A DNA stretch of 57,010 bases, taken from Akkermansia sp. Lineage in GTDB: Bacteria; Verrucomicrobiota; Verrucomicrobiia; Verrucomicrobiales; Akkermansiaceae. Location of the stretch: positions 1 through 57,010 of the forward strand of contig JAFYWX010000035.1 in the NCBI GenBank assembly GCA_017546445.1, given 5' to 3'. Both the position numbers and the translations under genes were made by a program. Shown here one piece after another: positions 34,901-41,785 of this stretch; position 1 is the first letter of the stretch, and each line of letters starts with the position of its first letter. Under the pieces are notes generated by a model. The model worked only from the letters and a program-made list of their open reading frames with translations, ran no database searches and was not told the origin of the DNA.

Positions 34901-35181
34901 TGGCTCGCGTATGCACCACGGATGATGTGGATGACCTGGAGCGCCAGTGGCGCGACCGCTTCGGACCGCTGCCGCACGAGGTGGCGCACCTGCTCACCGT
35001 GCACAAAATCCGCATCCTGGCCACGCGCCGCAATATCACCAATGTGGAAATCAGCGGGCAGAAGCTCATGCTCACCCGCAACAACGACTACATTCTGGAC
35101 AACAAGCGATTCCCCCGCCTCCAGAAGATAAAATCTGCCGATAAATTACGCGAGGCGCTGCACCTGCTCCGCTGCATGTAA
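31975..35181 (+). CDS. mfd: Transcription-repair coupling factor
   Basis: 1,068 residues from ATG 31975; in-frame GTG 31984 is an alternative. The frame is open upstream but crosses tRNA-Arg, so those codons are excluded. Mfd displaces RNA polymerase stalled at DNA damage and recruits UvrA. The order of domains is normal: UvrB-like N-terminus, polymerase-interaction domain (GDFVIHASHGLGKFVGI), RecG-like translocase with Walker A GDVGFGKTE (about 562), DEEQRFG box and the helicase motif QLRGRVGRGGHRAYAYLL, then the C-terminal regulatory domain. Slightly shorter than E. coli Mfd (1,148). Confidence 0.96.
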   Translation: MTRVAKPLTEIAAKSPAFAGELERLRQGGSMDEPMVLERVAPAAYSFVSSMIAAASDSPRRVWIVADALPVQERLAAEWPLWDGPQAVFVPEQEIHINHGISDPDLAAERLEALRAISGAPTKTQAVIVTAAALQQPAPSFSAGAGFTLQLKVEGEYPLDDVCTALTDHDFERVDQVTGRGEWSLRGGILDVFPLQSAWPLRIEFFGDEIESIRAFDIDSQLSFKKLDSAELVLDEPPADRPLKDWITKNDWVVSLPGCGVPGHVLIYELPPDREDVLPDIDTVNAGDSSAIFGTPLGSFETGDFVMQEARRQLAGMELRKWREQKWRVIMFFPHEGEKSRFEEICGEDEAWSGVQSRDGDLPLGFSIPGAKLAVLSAAEIFGRYSAPRSRKQDDRTDRMRRERAQAPLREIEEGDFVIHASHGLGKFVGIVRDDKTGEEEIHIKYADGVLLRIPLQQSHLVSKYIGLGAKTPELSKLGDARWRRACQAAEKAVQDYAAQLLEIQAERESNNGYAHPADSGWMWQFESSFPYRETPDQLRAISQTKADMESGRPMDRLICGDVGFGKTEVAIRAAFKCVTGGKQAAILAPTTVLAAQHYRTFRARMSEYPVRIELLSRFTPAKKIKEIVAGIADGSVDIVIGTHRVISKDITFKNLGLAVIDEEQRFGVRHKEQFKRMFRMVDMLTLSATPIPRTLYVALMGARDMSTIETPPLNRLPVQTAVCPYSEKLIADAIERELARSGQVFFLHNRVQSIMKMKDELQRLVPKARIVVGHGQMDKGELEIIMRDFVDGKADVLLATSIIESGIDIPNANTIIIDRADRFGLADLYQLRGRVGRGGHRAYAYLLLPRQALCTGDARKRVSAIKQYTELGSGFKIAMRDLEIRGAGNLLGTQQSGHIAAIGFELYCQLLRQSIERMQGKVPTIRAEAGFKADFICLSEASMATRADADKLLGAYLPASYMESTKTRMEAYTQLARVCTTDDVDDLERQWRDRFGPLPHEVAHLLTVHKIRILATRRNITNVEISGQKLMLTRNNDYILDNKRFPRLQKIKSADKLREALHLLRCM

Positions 35182-35215
35182 TGACACCGCCGCAACACCT
35201 TGCAGCAGAGTCACT

Positions 35216-35989
35216 TTATTTCAGTTCCACCCAGGGCAGACGATTAGCCATTTCAGCACAATGAAGCTGAGTCGGCAGCTGCAATTCATCCAGCGTGGCA
35301 CGCATGGCAGCGGTTGCCTTAGCCGGCGTATTACACTCCGGGCTGATGTGCGCCAGCACCAGCTGCTGCAGCCCGGCATGCCCGATAGTGCGGATAAAAT
35401 CACAGGCCTGACCATTGGACAAATGCCCCCAGCGCCCCGAAATACGGCGGATGAGCTCGATGGTGCGGCCGCTGTTCTCCAGCATATCGGGGTCGTAGTT
35501 GGACTCCAGGTAAAGCCCCTGCACCCCGGCCAGCATTTCCGGCATACCGCGCATGATGATGCCGGTATCCGTCACATAGCCCAGACGCACGCCCTCGCAC
35601 TCAAACACATAGCCCAGAGGGTCAGCGGCATCGTGGCTCACACAGAACGGAGTCACCTTCAGCGCCCCCACCTGCACCTCCTGCCCAGGCTCCAGATAAG
35701 TGAACGTGGCATTCGGGGCCATACCCCGCAAATCCTTGGCGAGATAGCGGCTGCAGTACAGCGGCAGAGAACACTTCTTGGAGAGCACACCCAGACCGCA
35801 CACATGGTCCTGGTGCTCATGAGTAAAGAAAACACCGCTCAGCTCGGCATCAGACAAACCGCACTCCGCCAGTCCTTTTCGGATGCGGAGTGCTGAAATC
35901 CCGGTATCTACCAGCACATGGGTACCACCGCCGGAAATGACGGTGGCATTACCACGGCTGCTGCTGGCCAGCACGGAGAATCGAATCAT
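35216..35989 (-). CDS. Metallo-beta-lactamase fold hydrolase, YycJ/WalJ type
   Basis: 257 residues. The zinc-binding motif is THEHQDH (HxHxDH), with further ligands in FCVSHDA, VTDTG and the C-terminal LAHIS. The N-terminus FSVLASSSRGNATVI is characteristic of the YycJ/WalJ group, thought to be a 5'-to-3' exonuclease acting in mismatch repair or replication. It is cytoplasmic. It overlaps the end of the cytochrome c peroxidase gene by 4 bases, although no functional link is evident. Confidence 0.88.
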   Translation of the reverse strand: MIRFSVLASSSRGNATVISGGGTHVLVDTGISALRIRKGLAECGLSDAELSGVFFTHEHQDHVCGLGVLSKKCSLPLYCSRYLAKDLRGMAPNATFTYLEPGQEVQVGALKVTPFCVSHDAADPLGYVFECEGVRLGYVTDTGIIMRGMPEMLAGVQGLYLESNYDPDMLENSGRTIELIRRISGRWGHLSNGQACDFIRTIGHAGLQQLVLAHISPECNTPAKATAAMRATLDELQLPTQLHCAEMANRLPWVELK

Positions 35990-37431
35990 GGCTGAGGCGT
36001 CACAGGTGTCAGCACAGTATCCTCCGGCTTCAGCATATTGGCAGGCTTGCCATACAGCTTACCCGTCTGAGCTTCCAGGAAGCGGGTGATATTCTTCACC
36101 GTAGTGTCGGATGCTGCACCTGCGCCATTCTGAGTCTGAATCATGATACGCACCGCCTCCTGCAGGCTGTTCACCGTGCCGGTATGGAAATACGGAGCCG
36201 TCAGGGCCACATTGCGGAGATTCGGCACACGGAACATGTCCTTATGCTCAGGCTTCTTGGTGAAATCCTGCAGACCGAAAGCACCTTCCTGATAATCGGC
36301 CGGAGTAGCCAGCGCGCGGAGGTCTCCGTGCGTGTTCACATACTCAAAGCTGATACCACCCAGCGTGGGACCACTGTGGCAGGTGGCGCAGCCCAGCTGC
36401 ACAAAGGAATCCATGCCTGCCTTCTGAGAATCGGTGAGAGCCTTCTCATCGCCCTTCAGATAGCGGTCGAAATCAGAATCGGGGGTCACGAGCGTCTGCT
36501 CATAGGCAGCAATAGCAGTTGTCACCGTCTCGCCGGTAATGCCATGGTCACCGAACACGTAGGCAAACAGCGCAGCAATCTCCGGGTCGCGGGAAAGCTT
36601 ATGGGCAATGATATCCCAGTCAGCCACGCAGGTGAAACCCATTTCCACCGGATTCAGGGGCGGGCCACCGGCCTGTTCCTTGAGGTCAGCAGCACGGCCA
36701 TCCCAGAACTGGCGGATATTGCCTGCAGCGTTGAGCGTGGTGGGCGCATTCACACCACCCAGCTGGGGCATACCATCCGGCCCCGGCACACCCTTGGACT
36801 TGGCCAGATTATCCGTGCCGCCCTTGGTCAGGTCATGGCAGGAAGCGCAGGAAACCTTGTTGGTCGTGGACAGACGGCCATCATGATACAGCAGATAGCC
36901 CAGATAAATACGAGCCTTCTCCAGGCTTGTTTCCGGCTCTGCCACCGGAGCAATGGGAGCAAAGGCACGGGCAATAGCGCCCTCTTCCTTGTACTTCTGG
37001 CGAAGGACGGCCACATCCGTGGGAGTCAGGCGGGAGCCCAGGTGCACAGCGCTGTACGATGCCGGGGGCATGCGGCGGGTGCGCAGCACGTAATCCATCT
37101 TCAGGTAATCCACATTGCCGGAGCGCACACTGTAATCCGGGGTAAGGGTGAAGGCTCGCTTAGCGCCTTCCACGTGGTCGCGCATCAGGCCAAAGGAGAA
37201 GAAATTCAGCACCTTGCTGTAGGAGGCATCCTGAGCATGGCAGGAAGCGCACTTCATTTCCAGCACCTTGGAAGCCACGGCATCTGCTGCGGCAGGCTCC
37301 ATAGGCGGAATCACGGTGGATTCATGCATGGAATCCACAACACACTGAGAAACCTTACCACCCACGGCTGCAACAAGGCCGGTGGCAAGCAGAATCAGCA
37401 CATATTTCCAGTTCGATTGTTTCTTACTCAT
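35986..37431 (-). CDS. Tri-haem cytochrome c (quinol) peroxidase
   Basis: 481 residues. An uncleaved or signal-anchor helix (about 9-27) precedes three CxxCH haem c sites: CASCH at 61-65, CASCH near 194 and CATCH near 348. Bacterial di-haem peroxidases have two; an added N-terminal haem domain with a membrane anchor is the arrangement of YhjA-type quinol peroxidases. The signature regions FWDGRAADLKEQAGGPPLNP, VPNLRNVALTAPYFHTG and the C-terminal haem environment match the MauG/CcpA family. It should reduce periplasmic hydrogen peroxide with electrons from the membrane quinol pool, which would matter at low oxygen. It is coupled to the downstream hydrolase gene. Confidence 0.9.
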   Translation of the reverse strand: MSKKQSNWKYVLILLATGLVAAVGGKVSQCVVDSMHESTVIPPMEPAAADAVASKVLEMKCASCHAQDASYSKVLNFFSFGLMRDHVEGAKRAFTLTPDYSVRSGNVDYLKMDYVLRTRRMPPASYSAVHLGSRLTPTDVAVLRQKYKEEGAIARAFAPIAPVAEPETSLEKARIYLGYLLYHDGRLSTTNKVSCASCHDLTKGGTDNLAKSKGVPGPDGMPQLGGVNAPTTLNAAGNIRQFWDGRAADLKEQAGGPPLNPVEMGFTCVADWDIIAHKLSRDPEIAALFAYVFGDHGITGETVTTAIAAYEQTLVTPDSDFDRYLKGDEKALTDSQKAGMDSFVQLGCATCHSGPTLGGISFEYVNTHGDLRALATPADYQEGAFGLQDFTKKPEHKDMFRVPNLRNVALTAPYFHTGTVNSLQEAVRIMIQTQNGAGAASDTTVKNITRFLEAQTGKLYGKPANMLKPEDTVLTPVTPQP

Positions 37432-37513
37432 CGTTTCTATCAGGGAAAGGGGGTCAGCGTAGTCATTCTAACACAGCCACCGTCACTGGCAAGCAGAAAA
37501 AACGGCTCCGCAC

Positions 37514-37542
37514 TTGTTAAATTTAATTATGTGTGCTATGGT
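37514..37542 (+). promoter_or_regulatory. Promoter of the VanX-like pair (TTGTTA-17-TATGGT)
   Basis: TTGTTA (37514-37519) and TATGGT (37537-37542). The expected start of transcription is about 7 bases on, exactly at GTG 37549, implying a leaderless message. Confidence 0.5.
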
Positions 37543-37548
37543 GGTGCC

Positions 37549-38319
37549 GTGAGGAGACTTCTTTCCACCTGCCTGTCTGCCGTTCTGCTCTGCCAATGCG
37601 CCCAGCAGCGTCCCCCGGCTTACCCCTGCCCCCCGGCGGCACCGCAGCCACAGGCAGCACCCCGGCAGTCCGAAACAACGGACGAAAACCGCATGCCTGC
37701 GAGGCTCTGCTACCTGGATGAGGTCATCCCCGGCATCTGCGTGGATTTGAAATACTGCGGCAATGATAATTTTGTGGGCCGCCCCATTGCAGGCTACACC
37801 ACCGGCCACCGCGCCATACTGCGCCGCGACACTGCCGACCGACTGGCCAGAGCCCAGCAGGCACTCGCGCAGAAGGGGCTTGCGTTGAAAGTGTGGGACG
37901 CCTACCGGCCCCACCGGGCCATGCAGGATTTCTACAAGTGGTCCCGCACGCCAGACGACACGATGAAGGCGGAGTTCTACCCCAATATCTCCAAGCAGGG
38001 CATTTACGAAAACAGATACATCAGCCGCACCTCCGACCACAGCAAAGGGTTGGCGGTGGATGTTACGCTCATCCGGCTGGACACCGGCGAGGAACTGGAC
38101 ATGGGCGGGCGGCATGACCTGCTGGATGAAAGCTCCGCCACCCGCTATCCCGGTCTCACCCCGGAACAGCAGGCAAACCGGCTTCTGCTGCTGCAGACCA
38201 TGGCCGACGTAGGCCTGCGCAACTACCGCAAGGAATGGTGGCACTATTTCCAGAAAAAAGAACCGGCAGCCCCCCGGTACAATTTCCCGCTGAATGATAA
38301 TCTGATTACCGAGCCATGA
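37549..38319 (+). CDS. D-alanyl-D-alanine dipeptidase (VanX/DdpX family), lipoprotein 1
   Basis: 256 residues from GTG 37549, selected because it begins a proper lipoprotein signal (RRLLSTCLSAVLLCQC) and coincides with the predicted transcription start; the frame is open far upstream, opposite the peroxidase gene. The M15D peptidase motifs are complete: SDHSKGLAVDV (SxHxxGxAxD, zinc ligands His and Asp) and EWWHY (catalytic Glu and third zinc ligand His). Attachment to the envelope fits turnover of D-Ala-D-Ala from peptidoglycan rather than glycopeptide resistance, and no van genes are near. Its stop overlaps the next start by 4 bases. Confidence 0.88.
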   Translation: MRRLLSTCLSAVLLCQCAQQRPPAYPCPPAAPQPQAAPRQSETTDENRMPARLCYLDEVIPGICVDLKYCGNDNFVGRPIAGYTTGHRAILRRDTADRLARAQQALAQKGLALKVWDAYRPHRAMQDFYKWSRTPDDTMKAEFYPNISKQGIYENRYISRTSDHSKGLAVDVTLIRLDTGEELDMGGRHDLLDESSATRYPGLTPEQQANRLLLLQTMADVGLRNYRKEWWHYFQKKEPAAPRYNFPLNDNLITEP

Positions 38320-39032
38320 AGCACCTGCGCCTTACTCTCCTGCTCCTTCCGTTCCTGCTCTGCCAGTGCAGCCAGCCGACCGTGCTGGTGTACCCGGGCA
38401 TCATGCCGCAGGAACTCTGCTACCTGGACGAAGTGGCACCCGGCATCAAGGTCGATTTGAAATACTGCGGCTCCGATAATTTTGTGGGCCGTCCCATAGA
38501 TGGCTACACCGATGGCCGCCGCGCCATTCTGCGCAAGGATGCCGCTGCCGCACTGGCCAGGGCCCAGCAGGAACTGAACAAGAAAGGCTACGGTCTGCTC
38601 ATCTGGGATGCCTACCGCCCCCACCGCGCCCTGCAGGATTTCTATAACTGGTCACTCACCGATGATGACCGCACCCGAGCCACCTTCTACCCGAATATCA
38701 CCAAGCGCGGTATTTATGAGAATAAATACATAGGCCTCCAATCCGAGCACAGCTGGGGTGTGGCGGTGGATGTCACCATCATCCACCTGAACAGCGGCAA
38801 GGAGGTCGACATGGGCGGCCGCCACGACCTGCTGGACAAAAGTTCCGCCACCGAATATGCCGGGCTCACCGCCCGCCAGCAGGCTAATCGCCGCCTGCTC
38901 CGCGATACCCTGGCAGCTGCAGGCATGCGCAATTACAGCAAGGAATGGTGGCATTACTTCGTCTACCCCCTCAATCTCTGCCACCAGTATGATTTCCCGC
39001 TGAACGATTCGCTGCGCAGCTCCCACCCCTGA
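38316..39032 (+). CDS. D-alanyl-D-alanine dipeptidase (VanX/DdpX family), lipoprotein 2
   Basis: 238 residues. A tandem paralogue of the preceding gene, sharing CYLDEV.PGI.VDLKYCG, NFVGRPI.GYT, WDAYRPHRA and the whole active site: SEHSWGVAVDV and EWWHYF. It has a lipoprotein signal (lipobox LLCQC). The ATG overlaps the preceding stop (ATGA), so the two are co-translated. Differences lie mainly in the N-terminal linker and a few loop residues, suggesting somewhat different substrates. Confidence 0.88.
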   Translation: MKHLRLTLLLLPFLLCQCSQPTVLVYPGIMPQELCYLDEVAPGIKVDLKYCGSDNFVGRPIDGYTDGRRAILRKDAAAALARAQQELNKKGYGLLIWDAYRPHRALQDFYNWSLTDDDRTRATFYPNITKRGIYENKYIGLQSEHSWGVAVDVTIIHLNSGKEVDMGGRHDLLDKSSATEYAGLTARQQANRRLLRDTLAAAGMRNYSKEWWHYFVYPLNLCHQYDFPLNDSLRSSHP

Positions 39033-39062
39033 ATGCAGGCGAGTCTCCGTCCACCACAAAAT

Positions 39063-39082
39063 TGTGGATAACTTGTGGATAA
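39063..39082 (-). promoter_or_regulatory. Two perfect tandem DnaA boxes
   Basis: TTATCCACA (minus strand) occurs at 39071-39063 and again at 39082-39074, exactly 11 bases apart, about one helical turn. A half site CCACAA in the opposite direction abuts them. They lie just upstream of the -35 box of the gene at 39138. Confidence 0.65.
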
Positions 39083-39089
39083 CTTTTGC

Positions 39090-39117
39090 TTGATATTACA
39101 AACAAAGGGTGTAGAAT
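39090..39117 (+). promoter_or_regulatory. Promoter TTGATA-16-TAGAAT
   Basis: TTGATA (39090-39095) and TAGAAT (39112-39117). The start codon at 39138 is 20 bases downstream. The DnaA boxes end 8 bases before the -35. Confidence 0.5.
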
Positions 39118-39137
39118 GAAGCGCGAACTTACAAACC

Positions 39138-39539
39138 ATGAACTCTCTTCTGAAAACAATTCTGGTGTGCGCAACCGGCTGCATGGTAGTCTCCTGCTCA
39201 GATTCTGCTGAGGGCGTGTGGCATGGCGAATGTGTGAACGAATCCGTTGGCTCAAAGTCCGGCATGAAGATGACTATCAAGCAGGAAGGCGACAAACTGC
39301 AGGGTATTCTGATGCTGCAGGATGAGCTGTACGGCAGTGGTAAGCTTACCGGCTATGTGACCGGCAAGGACGTGACGATGCACTCCGAGGGCAATATGCA
39401 GACCTTCATCAACATCGTCTGGAGCGGCAAACTCAAGGGCGACACCATCAAAGGCACCTACCGCGTGGAGCCTGCACCTTCCGCCGAATTGCTCGGACGC
39501 GAGATTCAGAAAGGCTCCTTCATTATTCACCGCGATTAA
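39138..39539 (+). CDS. Small lipoprotein of unknown function
   Basis: 133 residues with lipobox VVSC (modified Cys20). The mature part is a compact beta-rich domain with alternating strands (GVWHGECVNES, GDKLQGILMLQD, VTMHSEGNMQTF, GDTIKGTYRVEP), suggesting a small lipocalin-like or META-type barrel of about 110 residues. This fold is a guess from strand spacing. It is a single gene with its own promoter. Confidence 0.75.
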   Translation: MNSLLKTILVCATGCMVVSCSDSAEGVWHGECVNESVGSKSGMKMTIKQEGDKLQGILMLQDELYGSGKLTGYVTGKDVTMHSEGNMQTFINIVWSGKLKGDTIKGTYRVEPAPSAELLGREIQKGSFIIHRD

Positions 39540-39584
39540 ATCGGCAGCAACAGCCGGATTTCAGTAGGCGAAGAGAAGGCTGCG

Positions 39585-40490
39585 ATGGCAGAGGTACAGA
39601 CAAAAGGCCGGGCACATCTTATCACCCTGGGGGCCTTCCTGTGCTTCGGGCTCATGAGTCCGCTGTGCAAGTGGGCCATGGAAAGCGGCATCATCACCGG
39701 GGTGAGCATGACCTGTTTTCGTCTGTGCGGCGCAGCGGCGCTCTTCTGGCTGATATCGCCGCTGGTTCCCCGGCAGAAAATAGATGCAGGAGACTGGAAG
39801 CACCTGGTCATCATGTCCCTGTGCGGCATGGGGATAAACCAGTTCTGCTATGTGCTGGGCGTGCAGCACACATCGCCCACCAATGCATGCGTCATCACCA
39901 CCAGTACGCCGGTCTTCACCTTTATTCTCTCTGCCCTGTTTCTGCATGCCGCTGTAACAACCCGCAAGGTAGGTGGCCTGACCATCGCCGCCACCGGGGC
40001 ACTCATCCTCATTCTGGGGTCTCAGATGCAGGGTGGCCGCAGCGGCAGCCCGCTGGGGGATTCCATCTGCCTGTTCTCCCAGCTTTCCGCTTCCTGCTAC
40101 TTTGTTTTCTTCAGCGGCGTCATCAGGAAATATCACCCCGTCGTGCTGATGCGCTGGCTCTTTCTCATATCCGCCGTGCTTACCGCGCCATTCTGGCTGC
40201 ATGAAATCAGCACCCTCCCCTGGGGCCAGCTGGGCATGCCGGAAATCCTGGGCAGCGCGTACGTGGTATTCTTCGGGTCATTCGTGAGCTACCTGCTCAT
40301 GATAATGGGGCAGCGGCATCTGGAGCCCGCCACCGTGGCGGCTTACAACTACATTCAACCGGTCATTGCCGCCACCGTAGGCATTCTACTGGGCGTGGAT
40401 GAATTGAGCTGGCAGAAAATTGTGGCCGTGCTCTGCATTGCCGCCGGCGTATGGGCCATTTCCCGCAAATCCACACCGGCAGAAGCTTGA
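39585..40490 (+). CDS. EamA/DMT-family transporter
   Basis: 301 residues with ten hydrophobic helices in two five-helix halves, each resembling an EamA domain: VSMTCFRLCGAAALFWL and QFCYVLGVQHTSPTNACVI in the first, YVVFFGSFVSYLLMIMGQ and YNYIQPVIAATVGILLGVDE in the second. It exports or imports small metabolites across the inner membrane; the substrate is unknown. GAGAAGG upstream of ATG 39585 is a good ribosome site. Confidence 0.9.
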   Translation: MAEVQTKGRAHLITLGAFLCFGLMSPLCKWAMESGIITGVSMTCFRLCGAAALFWLISPLVPRQKIDAGDWKHLVIMSLCGMGINQFCYVLGVQHTSPTNACVITTSTPVFTFILSALFLHAAVTTRKVGGLTIAATGALILILGSQMQGGRSGSPLGDSICLFSQLSASCYFVFFSGVIRKYHPVVLMRWLFLISAVLTAPFWLHEISTLPWGQLGMPEILGSAYVVFFGSFVSYLLMIMGQRHLEPATVAAYNYIQPVIAATVGILLGVDELSWQKIVAVLCIAAGVWAISRKSTPAEA

Positions 40491-40548
40491 TTCCCGGGAT
40501 ACATACACAACGATTGCATCCCGACATCGTTGCATTACAAGTTTTTCC

Positions 40549-40577
40549 TTGCCTAATCTGGAATGATTCGATATAAT
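40549..40577 (+). promoter_or_regulatory. Promoter of the fur-like gene (TTGCCT-17-TATAAT)
   Basis: TTGCCT (40549-40554) and a consensus TATAAT (40572-40577). The leader would be about 10 bases. The spacer contains the small palindrome GAATGATTC. The promoter hexamers are identical to those of sufC. Confidence 0.65.
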
Positions 40578-40593
40578 CCGGGCATACAAAGTT

Positions 40594-41022
40594 ATGCCTA
40601 GCACCAAATCTTCCCATTCCCGCACAATGGCTACAAGTCTGGTGCGCCGCGCCGGGGTTCGCATGACCCGCCAGCGCCGCGCCGTGCTGGAGACCATTCT
40701 GGCCTCCCACGACCACCCGACCGCCGCCATCATCTTCGACCGCACCAAGGCCCACATGCCCGGCATCTCCCTGGCAACGGTGTACAACTGCCTGGAAACG
40801 CTGTCGGAAACAGGTATCATCAACCACCTGAATTTCGACAACGGCCCCTCCCGATTCTGCCCGAATCTGGAGCCGCATGTTCACCTGCTGGATGACACCA
40901 ACAACCGCGTGCTGGACATTCAGCTGAAGCCCGGTCTGCGCCCCGAAGACGTGTTCGAACTGCCGGAAGGCACCTGCGTGACACGCATGGACGCTTGCCT
41001 ACACGGCAATATTCCTGTATAA
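40594..41022 (+). CDS. Fur-family transcriptional regulator
   Basis: 142 residues. The winged-helix part is clear (RMTRQRRAVLETIL, ISLATVYNCLETLSETGI). In the dimerisation domain the metal-site remnant EPHVHLLDD is present, but the paired CxxC cysteines that hold structural zinc in Fur, PerR and Zur are missing. The protein is therefore an atypical member. Next to sufCBD it may act like an Fe-S-responsive regulator of cluster assembly; this is inferred from position. sufC has its own promoter inside the end of this gene. Confidence 0.85.
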   Translation: MPSTKSSHSRTMATSLVRRAGVRMTRQRRAVLETILASHDHPTAAIIFDRTKAHMPGISLATVYNCLETLSETGIINHLNFDNGPSRFCPNLEPHVHLLDDTNNRVLDIQLKPGLRPEDVFELPEGTCVTRMDACLHGNIPV

Positions 41023-41023
41023 T
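40995..41023 (+). promoter_or_regulatory. suf promoter inside the end of the fur-like gene (TTGCCT-17-TATAAT)
   Basis: TTGCCT (40995-41000) and TATAAT (41018-41023), the latter overlapping the stop codon of the regulator gene. Predicted leader of sufC is about 5 bases. Confidence 0.65.
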
Positions 41024-41034
41024 CTCCCCCAGCA

Positions 41035-41784
41035 ATGAGTCTGGTCATCAAAAATCTGCACGCGCGCGTCAAGGATGGCGCGCCTATTCTCAACGGCATC
41101 AATCTGGAAATCCCTAAGGGTGAAGTACATGCCATCATGGGCCCGAATGGTTCCGGCAAGTCCACCCTTTCCAAGGTACTCTGCGGCCACCCGGATTACG
41201 AGGTGACAGCCGGCAGCGCAGAAATGGACGGACAGGATCTTTTTGCCATGAGCGTGGACGAAAGAAGCCGCGCCGGGCTCTTCCTTGCCTTCCAGTACCC
41301 GGTGGAAGTTCCGGGTGTGACCAATGCCAATTTCATGCGCGCAGCCCTGCAGGCCCGTCTGCCCAAGGGCGAGGAGCTGGAGGCCGTTGCCTTCTACAAG
41401 GAGCTCCGCGGCAAGATGAAGGAACTGGGTATCGACCCCAAATTCACCGCCCGCGCCGTGAACGAAGGTTTCTCCGGCGGCGAGAAGAAGCGCAACGATA
41501 TTCTGCAGATGATGATGCTGAACCCCAGCTACGCTATTCTGGATGAAACGGACAGCGGTCTGGACGTGGATGCCCTGCGCATTGTATCCGATGGTGTGAA
41601 CGCCATGCGCGCCCCCTTCCGCAGCTTCATGGTCATCACCCACTACAAGCGTCTGCTGGATTACATCCGCCCGGATGTGGTGCATGTGCTCTACAACGGA
41701 CAGATTGTGAAGACCGCCGGCTTTGAACTGGTGGACCACATCGAGCAGCACGGCTTTGATTTCCTGAAGACCGAGGAGCTCTGA
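41035..41784 (+). CDS. sufC: Fe-S cluster assembly ATPase SufC
   Basis: 249 residues, ABC-type ATPase that drives the SufBCD scaffold in Fe-S cluster assembly. Walker [10 protein letters not shown] (37-45), a Q-loop in AFQYPVE, signature SGGEKKR and Walker [13 protein letters not shown], with the Suf-specific Asp-Glu-Thr. Start is close to a strong internal promoter; sufB follows after 1 base. Confidence 0.97.
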   Translation: MSLVIKNLHARVKDGAPILNGINLEIPKGEVHAIMGPNGSGKSTLSKVLCGHPDYEVTAGSAEMDGQDLFAMSVDERSRAGLFLAFQYPVEVPGVTNANFMRAALQARLPKGEELEAVAFYKELRGKMKELGIDPKFTARAVNEGFSGGEKKRNDILQMMMLNPSYAILDETDSGLDVDALRIVSDGVNAMRAPFRSFMVITHYKRLLDYIRPDVVHVLYNGQIVKTAGFELVDHIEQHGFDFLKTEEL

Positions 41785-41785
41785 T

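Noticed and set aside
33376..35004. Minus-strand open frame opposite mfd
   Set aside because: Shadow of the conserved helicase region of mfd.
36184..37548. Long N-terminal extension of the first VanX-like protein
   Set aside because: It is antisense to the peroxidase gene and precedes the lipoprotein signal and promoter.
39054..39083. Chromosomal replication origin
   Set aside because: Only two DnaA boxes, no AT-rich unwinding tract and no dnaA, dnaN or gidA gene nearby; kept as a DnaA-binding site candidate only.
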